Shown here: positions 6,758-12,178 of the stretch, one piece after another | Position numbering within the stretch: position 1 is the stretch's first letter | Layout of the letters: every line of letters starts with the position of its first letter | NCBI GenBank assembly: GCA_002409585.1 | Contig: DHNP01000001.1 | Coordinates: forward strand, 1 to 12,278 | Reading direction: 5' to 3' | From: Ruminococcaceae bacterium UBA5413 | GTDB taxonomy: Bacteria; Bacillota; Clostridia; Oscillospirales; Acutalibacteraceae | Length of the DNA stretch: 12,278 nucleotides | The notes under the pieces: model-generated | What the model was told of the DNA's origin: nothing | The model's database searches: none | The model's input: only the letters and a program-made list of their open reading frames with translations | Program-made: the position numbers and the translations under genes

Positions 6758-8012
6758 TGTTGATATTATTATAATAGGCGGAGGCCCCGCGGGCCTTGCC
6801 GCGGCTGTCTCGGCTTATGAAAGCGGCTGCCGTGATATACTCATACTCGAACGTGAGGAAAAGCTCGGCGGAATACTGAAGCAGTGCATACACAACGGCT
6901 TCGGCCTTAAGATGTTCCACGAAGAGCTGACTGGGCCCGAGTACGCCAAAAAGTATATTGACAAGGTTATTGCCTACGGCATACCGTACGAATGCGATAC
7001 AATGGTCATAGGCATATCTGACGACAAAACCGTTACCGCCGTCAACAGGGTAAACGGCGTGCAGGTGTTTAAGGCAAAAGCGGTGGTGCTCGCAATGGGA
7101 TGCCGCGAAAGGCCGCGCGGCGCGCTCGCCATACCGGGGTACAGGTGCTCGGGTATATATACGGCAGGCACTGCGCAGAGGCTCGTTAACCTTGAAGGCA
7201 TAATGCCAGGCAAAAAGGTGCTTATTCTCGGTTCCGGGGATATCGGGCTTATTATGGCGAGACGCATGACTTTTATGGGCGCACAGGTGCTCGCATGCGT
7301 CGAACTTATGCCGTACTCCTCGGGACTAAAGCGCAATATAGTTCAGTGCCTCGACGACTTCGGCATACCTTTGCTGCTTAACCACACGGTAGTTGATATA
7401 AAAGGCCGCGAACGCCTTGAAGGCGCTGTCGTAGCCGAAGTAGACCCTGAAACGAAAAAGCCGATTCCCGGTACAGAACAGTGCTTCGATTGTGACACGC
7501 TGCTGCTTTCCGTAGGGCTTATACCTGAAAATGAGCTTACAAAAATGGCTGGGGTAAAGCTAAGCGAATCTACAAAAGGCGCCGAAGTGGACGAAAGCCT
7601 TGAAACATCGGCCGACGGCATATTTTCCTGCGGCAACGTACTGCACGTGCACGACCTTGTCGATTTCGTTTCAAAAGAAGCGGAAAAGGCCGGAGCCAAC
7701 GCATACAGGTATGTAAAGGGAGACATGAAGAAAACAGGCGGCGGGGTTGAAGTTAAAAACGGCTACGGTGTTTCGGGAACTGTGCCGCAGTTCATACATC
7801 CCGAAAGTATGGACGAACCCGTAAACTTTATGTTCAGGCCCAAAGGGGTTTATAAAAATGCCGAAATATGCGTAGAAGCGGGCGGGCAGCGTATATACTC
7901 AAGAAAAAGCCGTATCCTTTCGCCGGGCGAAATGGTCAACGTGCAGCTTTCGCCTGAAGTATTTAAACAGGTGCCGTGCATAGAAGACGTAACGGTCAAA
8001 GTGGAGGCATGA
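6750..8012 (+). CDS. GlpB-like FAD-dependent pyridine nucleotide-disulfide-type oxidoreductase
   Basis: This 420-residue flavoprotein is the presumed electron-transfer partner of the preceding GlpA-like protein. It has GGGPAG (10-15) for FAD, the VLAMGCRERPRG segment (114-124), a second Rossmann motif GSGDIG (161-166) suited to NAD(P), and the second FAD motif DGIFSCGN (289-296). I chose ATG 6750 over the longer in-frame ATG at 6699: the motif then sits at the normal distance from the N-terminus, AAAGGTGG lies 8 bp upstream, and the 8-bp overlap with the previous stop codon indicates translational coupling. The same AAAGGTGG sequence also precedes the glpA-like gene. The last 90 residues after the flavin domain are a family-specific tail. 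Proposed role: reduction of NAD(P), or of a carrier, with electrons from glycerol 3-phosphate. This is inference from gene association. Confidence 0.87.
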   Translation: MRNVDIIIIGGGPAGLAAAVSAYESGCRDILILEREEKLGGILKQCIHNGFGLKMFHEELTGPEYAKKYIDKVIAYGIPYECDTMVIGISDDKTVTAVNRVNGVQVFKAKAVVLAMGCRERPRGALAIPGYRCSGIYTAGTAQRLVNLEGIMPGKKVLILGSGDIGLIMARRMTFMGAQVLACVELMPYSSGLKRNIVQCLDDFGIPLLLNHTVVDIKGRERLEGAVVAEVDPETKKPIPGTEQCFDCDTLLLSVGLIPENELTKMAGVKLSESTKGAEVDESLETSADGIFSCGNVLHVHDLVDFVSKEAEKAGANAYRYVKGDMKKTGGGVEVKNGYGVSGTVPQFIHPESMDEPVNFMFRPKGVYKNAEICVEAGGQRIYSRKSRILSPGEMVNVQLSPEVFKQVPCIEDVTVKVEA

Positions 8013-8016
8013 TTAT

Positions 8017-8373
8017 ATGGAAAAAGAAATAACGTGCATAGGGTGTCCCATGGGCTGCAGCATTACGGCCGATATAGGAAAGGACGGTAAGATAAACAGC
8101 CTGAGCGGCTACTCGTGCGGCGTAGGGAAGAAGTACGCGTACGGGGAGCTGACGCTGCCAAAAAGGATGGTTACGTCACTCGTTTATGTACGCGGCACAA
8201 ACAAGCCGCTGCCCGTCAAGACGTCTGCGCCGATTACAAAAAGCAAAATCCCCGAGTGCCTTGGAGCCATAAGGTCAGTTTCCGTTACGGCGCCGGTGCG
8301 GGTTGGCGATATCATAATTAAAAATGTACTTGGCGAAGATGCAGATATCGTTGCCACGGGTGAAATAATCTGA
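8017..8373 (+). CDS. DUF1667 family protein, four-cysteine probable metal/Fe-S carrier
   Basis: This small 118-residue protein is of the DUF1667 family. It has C7-x2-C10-x3-C14 (CIGCPMGC) and a fourth cysteine C34 in the GYSCGVGKKYA segment, a pattern suited to an Fe-S cluster or zinc. In Clostridia this family regularly follows the GlpA-like and GlpB-like genes, as it does here (4-bp gap; GTGGAGG lies 9 bp before the ATG). It may take the place of GlpC as the electron-relay subunit of an anaerobic glycerol 3-phosphate dehydrogenase, but no membrane segment is visible and the true acceptor is unknown. The family assignment is firm; the function is inferred. Confidence 0.85.
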   Translation: MEKEITCIGCPMGCSITADIGKDGKINSLSGYSCGVGKKYAYGELTLPKRMVTSLVYVRGTNKPLPVKTSAPITKSKIPECLGAIRSVSVTAPVRVGDIIIKNVLGEDADIVATGEII

Positions 8374-8438
8374 ACCGTTTGTTTAATGTATCAATGTATT
8401 TATTAATTATTTTTAAATAATAAGCTGGGGCGATTATT
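8374..8438 (+). promoter_or_regulatory. AT-rich leader of dhaL with short repeats
   Basis: This 65-bp gap contains AATGTAT twice (8385-8391 and 8393-8399) and a 6-bp inverted repeat TTATTA/TAATAA (8400-8405 and 8418-8423). A weak promoter is possible (TTGTTT at 8379-8384, TATTAA at 8401-8406, 16-bp spacing). It has no terminator, so read-through from the upstream genes is likely. Confidence 0.3.
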
Positions 8439-9068
8439 TTGGACAATAAATTTGTGGACGCCATGGAAACCGTTACAGCGGCAATCAATAAAAACCGCGA
8501 TTTCCTTACGGAGCTTGACCGCAGCATAGGCGACGCGGACCATGGCATAAATATGGCGCGCGGTTTCAACGCCGTTATGGAGAAGCTTGAGAGTTCACCT
8601 CCAGACAGCCTGCAGCAGGGGCTTAAATCCGTTGCCATGACGCTTATATCAACGGTAGGCGGCGCGTCAGGGCCGCTTTACGGGACGGCTTTCCTCAGAT
8701 GTTCGAAGATAGCGCAGGATAAAAGTACTGTTGACAGCGAACTCGCGTCGTTAATGCTCAACGAAGCTGTCAACGGTATAAAATCACTCGGCAAAGCGTC
8801 GGCCGGTGACAAGACTATGGTGGACGCGCTGGAACCGGCCGCCAAAGCGTTCGACGCGTCGTATAAAAGCGGATGCGGTTTGCTTTCATGCCTTCAAAGC
8901 TCATGCAAGGCCGCGCGCGAAGGGGTCGAGTACACAAAAACGATAGCGGCCAAAAAAGGCAGGGCGAGTTATCTGGGCGACAGGAGTATTGGCCACCAGG
9001 ACCCGGGCGCCACTTCGTCGGCCATAATACTTGAAGCAATCACGGAATATTGTAAAAAAACGGGGTGA
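8439..9068 (+). CDS. dhaL: Dihydroxyacetone kinase subunit DhaL (TTG start)
   Basis: This is the ADP-binding subunit of PTS-dependent dihydroxyacetone kinase: it carries a tightly bound nucleotide that DhaM~P rephosphorylates, and it passes the phosphate to dihydroxyacetone held on DhaK. The length of 209 residues is standard. The Mg-ADP-binding aspartates D27, D32 and D34 lie in ELDRSIGDADHGINM, GGASGPLYGT is at 74-83, GDKTMVD at 123-129, and GDRSIGHQDPGA at 180-191. The start is TTG at 8439, preceded by a modest GCTGGGG; an in-frame GTG at 8454 would remove only five residues. The dhaM gene begins 5 bp after the stop codon. It lies 65 bp after the DUF1667 gene, so it may belong to the same transcript. 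Confidence 0.95.
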   Translation: MDNKFVDAMETVTAAINKNRDFLTELDRSIGDADHGINMARGFNAVMEKLESSPPDSLQQGLKSVAMTLISTVGGASGPLYGTAFLRCSKIAQDKSTVDSELASLMLNEAVNGIKSLGKASAGDKTMVDALEPAAKAFDASYKSGCGLLSCLQSSCKAAREGVEYTKTIAAKKGRASYLGDRSIGHQDPGATSSAIILEAITEYCKKTG

Positions 9069-9073
9069 CGTAA

Positions 9074-9469
9074 ATGGTAGGCATAGTCATAGTGTCACAC
9101 AGCGGAAAGGTTGCGCAGGGAGTAAAGGAAATAGCCATGCAAATGGCGGATGAAAAGTTGAAAATGGTTGCCGCCGGTGGCCTCGGCGACGGCAGCATAG
9201 GCACGGATGCCGCGGCGGTTTACAACGCCGTCATGGAGGCTGACTCCGGAGAAGGCGTCTTGGTAACCGCTGACCTCGGCAGCGCGGTGCTCAGCGCGGA
9301 AACGGCACTGAGTATGCTCGGCGAAAAGCTTAAAAGCCGCGTGGCCATAGCGGATGCGCCTGTGGTCGAGGGTACGATTGCAGCAGCGGTAACAGCATCG
9401 TCCGGCGCGCCGCTTGCCGATGTAAAAGCGGCGGCCGAAGAAGCGCGTGACGCCCGGAAACTCGAGTGA
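9074..9469 (+). CDS. dhaM: PTS-dependent dihydroxyacetone kinase phosphotransferase subunit DhaM (single EIIA-like domain)
   Basis: DhaM carries phosphate from HPr to the nucleotide on DhaL. This 131-residue protein is a single mannose-type EIIA domain: GIVIVSHSGKVAQGV at the N-terminus places the phosphorylated histidine at H9, followed by AAGGLGDGSIGTD and the VLVTADLGSA strand. It lacks the HPr and enzyme-I-like domains of E. coli DhaM, so it resembles the lactococcal form and must use the cell's general HPr and enzyme I, which are not in this window. GGGGTGA at the end of dhaL serves as its ribosome binding site. dhaK does not follow directly; a 196-bp gap comes first. Confidence 0.95.
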   Translation: MVGIVIVSHSGKVAQGVKEIAMQMADEKLKMVAAGGLGDGSIGTDAAAVYNAVMEADSGEGVLVTADLGSAVLSAETALSMLGEKLKSRVAIADAPVVEGTIAAAVTASSGAPLADVKAAAEEARDARKLE

Positions 9470-9665
9470 AAGGATGCGTAGGCTTTAAAATCTTTATAGC
9501 CGGCGGCTTCGGCTGACAGCATATCCGGGTTACTTTGCGCGTAGTATTTGTTAGCGGGTACCATATGTCAGGCACGGCAATTTACGTAACGCTTATATCG
9601 GGTTTTACAGTAATTTATAAAATACTAAAGTGCACTGGATCTTAAAAAGGAGAGAGGTTTGACTA
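9470..9665 (+). promoter_or_regulatory. 196-bp gap between dhaM and dhaK
   Basis: The region contains a small hairpin AGCCG/CGGCT (9498-9502 and 9510-9514) without a T-run, several AT-rich promoter-like boxes such as TTTACA (9604-9609) and TATAAA (9616-9621) at unsuitable spacing, and the dhaK ribosome binding site. I find no clear promoter, but the length suggests that dhaK has separate control or that something was lost here. Confidence 0.35.
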
Positions 9666-10661
9666 ATGAAAAAAATCATTAACAACCCGGCTGATGTAGT
9701 AACAGAAATGCTCGACGGCATGGTCGCGGCATACCCCCAGTACCTGCGCCGTCTCAGCGGTACAAACGTGCTCGTGCGCGCAAATGCCCCACAGCCCAAG
9801 GTAGCGCTTGTAGGCGGCGGCGGCAGCGGCCATGAGCCCGCCCACGGCGGCTTTGTGGGTAAAGGCATGCTTGACGCGGCGGCTGCCGGCGCTGTGTTCA
9901 CATCGCCTACGCCGGACCAGATCTTCAGCGCCATAAAAGCCGTCGACGGCGGTAAAGGCGTCCTTTTGGTAGTCAAGAACTATACAGGCGATGTTTTAAA
10001 CTTCGACATGGCTGCCGAAATGGCCGAAGCTGAAGGCATTAAAGTAATGAAGGTAGTTGTAAACGACGACGTTGCCGTTGAAAACAGCACCTGGACAAGC
10101 GGGCGCAGGGGTATTGCCGGTACGCTCTTTGTACACAAGATTGCCGGGGCAAAGGCGCAGGCGGGAGGTACGCTTGACGAAGTAAAGGCCGTGGCAGAGA
10201 AAACCATAGCGAACGTGCGTTCCATGGGCATGTCGATTTCACCGTGCACTGTGCCGGAGTCAGGCAAACCGAGCTTTGAGCTTGCGGAAAATGAAATGGA
10301 AATAGGCATAGGTATCCACGGCGAGCCTGGGATACGGCGTGAAACCATAAAAACGGCTGACGAGATAGTCGACCAGCTGCTTTGCAAGATACTGTGCGAC
10401 AACCCGCTGAAAAGCGGCGATGAGGCAGCTGTACTTGTTAACGGGCTCGGCGCCACGCCGCTTATGGAGCTTTTCATAGCAAACCGCAGGATTTCTGAAG
10501 TGCTTGCGGCGAAAGGCATACGCGTGGTAAAAACGGTGGCGGGCAACTTTATGACGTCACTTGAAATGGGCGGGTTCTCCATCTCGGTGCTTAAGCTTGA
10601 TGCCGAACTTAAGGAGCTGCTTTCCGCGCCAGCGGAAACGCCGGCGTTTGTACAGCTTTAA
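9666..10661 (+). CDS. dhaK: Dihydroxyacetone kinase subunit DhaK
   Basis: This is the substrate-binding subunit of PTS-dependent dihydroxyacetone kinase: it holds dihydroxyacetone covalently through a histidine while DhaL-bound ATP phosphorylates it to DHAP. The 331 residues match the E. coli protein in length and even numbering: GGGGSGHEPAHGG (50-62) with H56, D109 in NYTGDVLNF, and the covalent H218 in GIGIHGEPG. All three active-site residues are present, so this is a catalytic DhaK and not a DhaQ-type co-regulator. The start ATG 9666 has GAGAGG 8 bp upstream, within a longer AAAAAGGAGAGAGG. It is downstream of dhaL-dhaM, not upstream as is usual, and is followed by a terminator at 10772-10801. 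Confidence 0.97.
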   Translation: MKKIINNPADVVTEMLDGMVAAYPQYLRRLSGTNVLVRANAPQPKVALVGGGGSGHEPAHGGFVGKGMLDAAAAGAVFTSPTPDQIFSAIKAVDGGKGVLLVVKNYTGDVLNFDMAAEMAEAEGIKVMKVVVNDDVAVENSTWTSGRRGIAGTLFVHKIAGAKAQAGGTLDEVKAVAEKTIANVRSMGMSISPCTVPESGKPSFELAENEMEIGIGIHGEPGIRRETIKTADEIVDQLLCKILCDNPLKSGDEAAVLVNGLGATPLMELFIANRRISEVLAAKGIRVVKTVAGNFMTSLEMGGFSISVLKLDAELKELLSAPAETPAFVQL

Positions 10662-10771
10662 AAGCGCAGCCCGGGGGTTCTTTACGCCTGCGGAAAAACG
10701 GTTTTACCGTGTATGGCGGAAGGATAAAAATTACACAGGCTTAAAAACAGTATGGATTATATTAACATTTG

Positions 10772-10801
10772 GTCCGGATAATGAGAGTTACCCGGACTTT
10801 T
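10772..10801 (+). terminator. Rho-independent terminator after dhaK
   Basis: GTCCGGATAA (10772-10781) pairs with TTACCCGGAC (10788-10797) with one mismatch, around the loop TGAGAG, followed by TTTT. It is 110 bp past the dhaK stop codon and separates the dha genes from the regulator. Confidence 0.85.
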
Positions 10802-10828
10802 GCATATATAAAAGTTGTTCCGTAATAC

Positions 10829-10851
10829 TTTATGTAATATTTTTACATAAA
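10829..10851. promoter_or_regulatory. 23-bp palindrome, candidate operator
   Basis: TTTATGTAA (10829-10837) and TTACATAAA (10843-10851) form a perfect inverted repeat with a 5-nt centre, a size and symmetry typical of a TetR-family operator. It lies just upstream of the best promoter candidate for the regulator, and the half-site TTATGTAA recurs at 10943-10950 (inverted) and 11005-11012. Confidence 0.5.
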
Positions 10852-10876
10852 AATATGATTTAAAATAAATTTTATG

Positions 10877-10905
10877 TTGAATTTTGCAGAATAAAAGTAT
10901 ATTAT
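10877..10905 (+). promoter_or_regulatory. Candidate promoter for the TetR-type regulator
   Basis: TTGAAT (10877-10882) and TATTAT (10900-10905) are 17 bp apart. A perfect TATAAT is close by at 10903-10908, but with 20-bp spacing from the same -35. Transcription from here would give a leader of about 270 nt carrying the inverted repeats at 10943-11012 and 11025-11089. Confidence 0.35.
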
Positions 10906-10942
10906 AATATTGTGTGATATATTTCACCGTAAAAATGTCATT

Positions 10943-11012
10943 TTACATAAGGCATATTTTCCTGTATTTTTTAATAAATTTAAAATGTTTAGTAAACTCA
11001 AGCCTTATGTAA
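10943..11012. repeat. 11-bp inverted repeat in the regulator leader
   Basis: TTACATAAGGC (10943-10953) and GCCTTATGTAA (11002-11012) are perfect inverted copies separated by 48 nt. They contain the same TTATGTAA half-site as the palindrome at 10829-10851, so they may be extra binding sites or one stem of a leader RNA. Confidence 0.5.
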
Positions 11013-11024
11013 CTTTTATTATAC

Positions 11025-11089
11025 GAACCGTGTGTTTATCGCAGCTGCGGCAGGTGTTTAGGAAGCTCTGCGGGCATCAAAACCGGTTC
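11025..11089 (+). other. GC-rich island with nested inverted repeats, possible structured leader RNA
   Basis: Within an AT-rich region, 11025-11105 turns GC-rich. GAACCG (11025-11030) pairs with CGGTTC (11084-11089), and inside it CGCAG (11040-11044) pairs with CTGCG (11068-11072). CGCAGCTGCG (11040-11049) and AACCGGTT (11081-11088) are also self-palindromic. I recognise no known riboswitch class here. Confidence 0.3.
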
Positions 11090-11180
11090 AGGCAATTTTA
11101 CGGTATGGAGCAGGAGATGCTGGTATTACAATAATTATAAAATGACGTTTTATTTTTGATTTAAAAGATAAGGGGGAAGT

Positions 11181-11783
11181 ATTACGGAACATTCTTACAG
11201 GACAAAACTTATGCTTGCGGACGCTCTTAAAGAACTGATGAAAAAGAAATCGTTACGCAAAATAACGGTACAAAATATTACGGATCAAAGCAAGCTGAAC
11301 AGGCAGACTTTTTACTACCATTTCAAAGACGTGTACGACCTTTTGGGCTGGATATACAAAACGGGGATTTCCAGTTACATAAACAGCGATGGAAGCAAAG
11401 ACTGGCAGAGCTTACTTGTACATACCATAAAGTATGCAAGAAGAAACAAGTCTTTTGTAAGGAATACAATCCGTTCGCTTAGAAAAGAAGCAGTGGAAAA
11501 GTTCCTGTACCCTTTTGTACATGACTGGATGGTGCTTTTTTTCAACGATACATGCGGAAATATTATGATGCGGCAAAGTGATAAAGACTTTGTGATGGAG
11601 TTATATACTTTCGCTTTTATCGGCATGGGGCTTGAGTGGATAGGGCAGGGCATGAAAGAAGACGAGTACTATTGGATTGACAAGACGCAGACCATGGCGT
11701 CGCTGCTGCTGCAGCTTGATTCACTTTACAGTGTAAAAAGGCCGGCACAGTATAATTTCTGCCTGCAGGCTGAAAAGGTATAG
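11181..11783 (+). CDS. TetR/AcrR-family regulator, DhaS-like; start uncertain (ATT 11181 or ATG 11211)
   Basis: This is a DNA-binding regulator with an N-terminal TetR helix-turn-helix and a C-terminal region like that of DhaS-type proteins. Counted from ATG 11211, the HTH is KITVQNITDQSKLNRQTFYYHF (about 17-38). The all-helical ligand-binding part follows, with an IKYARRNKSFVRN segment near 75 and a tryptophan-rich stretch near 143-160. The 190-residue form starts abruptly at the first helix, and its ribosome binding site is only AGGA. The ten codons upstream (I-T-E-H-S-Y-R-T-K-L) read like the usual N-terminus of this family and are open back to TAA 11169-11171, but contain no ATG, GTG or TTG; ATT 11181, behind AGGGGG, is the only candidate. 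Its position beside dhaK suggests control of the dha and perhaps glp genes by dihydroxyacetone or a related ligand. No DhaQ co-activator is present in the window. Confidence 0.8.
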   Translation: MTEHSYRTKLMLADALKELMKKKSLRKITVQNITDQSKLNRQTFYYHFKDVYDLLGWIYKTGISSYINSDGSKDWQSLLVHTIKYARRNKSFVRNTIRSLRKEAVEKFLYPFVHDWMVLFFNDTCGNIMMRQSDKDFVMELYTFAFIGMGLEWIGQGMKEDEYYWIDKTQTMASLLLQLDSLYSVKRPAQYNFCLQAEKV

Positions 11784-11808
11784 AAAGTTTAAGAAATGGA
11801 CTCGTATA

Positions 11809-11880
11809 CAGCCGGCGGTTCAATCTTCGTGGCTCAGGTTACCCCGGCTGTTGACATTGAACAAAAAAATACCGCCGGTT
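11809..11880 (+). promoter_or_regulatory. Mutually exclusive pairings upstream of a terminator (attenuator-like leader)
   Basis: Stem A pairs CAGCCGG (11809-11815) with CCGGCTG (11844-11850). An alternative helix pairs 11810-11819 with 11871-11880 (10 bp, one G-U), which would use up both the 5' strand of stem A and the 5' strand of the terminator at 11865-11894. Stem B pairs GTTCAAT (11818-11824) with ATTGAAC (11856-11862) and interleaves with stem A. The arrangement resembles anti-antiterminator / antiterminator / terminator switching. No known class is recognised. Confidence 0.35.
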
Positions 11881-11894
11881 AAAGCGGTATTTTT
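11865..11894. terminator. Bidirectional rho-independent terminator after the regulator
   Basis: AAAAATACCGC (11865-11875) pairs perfectly over 11 bp with GCGGTATTTTT (11884-11894), with an 8-nt loop. The A-run on one side and the T-run on the other make it active in both directions. It lies 81 bp after the regulator stop codon. Confidence 0.88.
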
Positions 11895-11900
11895 AAGAAA

Positions 11901-11924
11901 GGAAGGAGAATTATGAAAAAATAG
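11901..11924 (+). other. Strong ribosome binding site followed by ATG AAA AAA TAG
   Basis: GGAAGGAG (11901-11908) is followed at suitable spacing by ATG (11913-11915) and a stop codon (TAG, 11922-11924) after two lysine codons. Either a gene began here and was lost or truncated, or it is a minimal start-stop unit. No continuation of a recognisable protein is seen in any frame downstream. Confidence 0.35.
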
Positions 11925-12146
11925 ATATATAAAACCTCTTGCGAGGCACTTACTGTTTGTCTGCCGGGCCGTGGTCCGGTATTCCGTCCACACCGCAGCC
12001 CTTACGCAGTTTTTATATTGTAATCTCAATTAATCCCTTTTCCATCGGAACTGATATAAGTATAGTGAGACAATGTGTACACGCTTTTAACCGAATTTTA
12101 AAATTCAATGCATTTTCCGTTAAAAATAATAAATATATTTACATCT

Positions 12147-12178
12147 AATTCAAGCTGTTTTACGGCTTGAATTTTTTT
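12147..12178 (+). terminator. Rho-independent terminator without an obvious gene upstream
   Basis: AATTCAAGC (12147-12155) pairs perfectly with GCTTGAATT (12165-12173) around a 9-nt loop, and a run of seven T residues (12172-12178) follows. It faces the + strand, yet the 250 bp before it hold no supported CDS, so it may end a small RNA or a degraded gene. Confidence 0.85.

Larger units (their letters stand above)
10662..11180 (+). other. Non-coding region between dhaK and the regulator
   Basis: It begins with about 110 bp without recognisable signals, then the dhaK terminator, and then a block (10816-11191) bounded by a 15-bp inverted repeat and holding several palindromes, a possible promoter and a GC-rich island. 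Short ORFs here look like chance: they start at poor sites and resemble no family. Confidence 0.75.
10816..11191. repeat. 376-bp block bounded by a perfect 15-bp inverted repeat
   Basis: TGTTCCGTAATACTT (10816-10830) is repeated exactly in inverted orientation as AAGTATTACGGAACA (11177-11191). The interior holds further nested inverted repeats and no supported gene. This is the layout of a miniature inverted-repeat transposable element (MITE) or of a pair of distant operator sites. I see no target-site duplication: the flanks are AAAGT on the left and TTCTT on the right. The right copy overlaps the beginning of the regulator reading frame. Confidence 0.5.

Noticed and set aside
8115..8321. 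68-codon + strand frame within the DUF1667 gene
   Set aside because: It lies wholly inside the DUF1667 coding sequence in another frame, and its Arg-rich translation is typical of an out-of-frame shadow.
9980..10582. 200-codon open frame on the minus strand inside dhaK
   Set aside because: It is antisense to a gene with complete active-site motifs; the serine/alanine-rich translation is typical of the shadow of GC-rich coding DNA.
10561..10863. 100-codon + strand frame overlapping the end of dhaK
   Set aside because: It starts inside dhaK in another frame, runs through the dhaK terminator and has no recognisable features.
10910..11134. 74-codon + strand frame in the regulator leader
   Set aside because: TTG start without a ribosome binding site; it runs through two inverted repeats, and its composition changes midway.
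11809..11894. T-box leader
   Set aside because: The terminator-competing segment contains ACCGCCGG, but the T-box antiterminator sequence with AGGGTGG and the specifier stem are absent.
11939..12148. 69-codon + strand frame in the terminal region
   Set aside because: No ribosome binding site, an AT-rich low-complexity end and no family resemblance.
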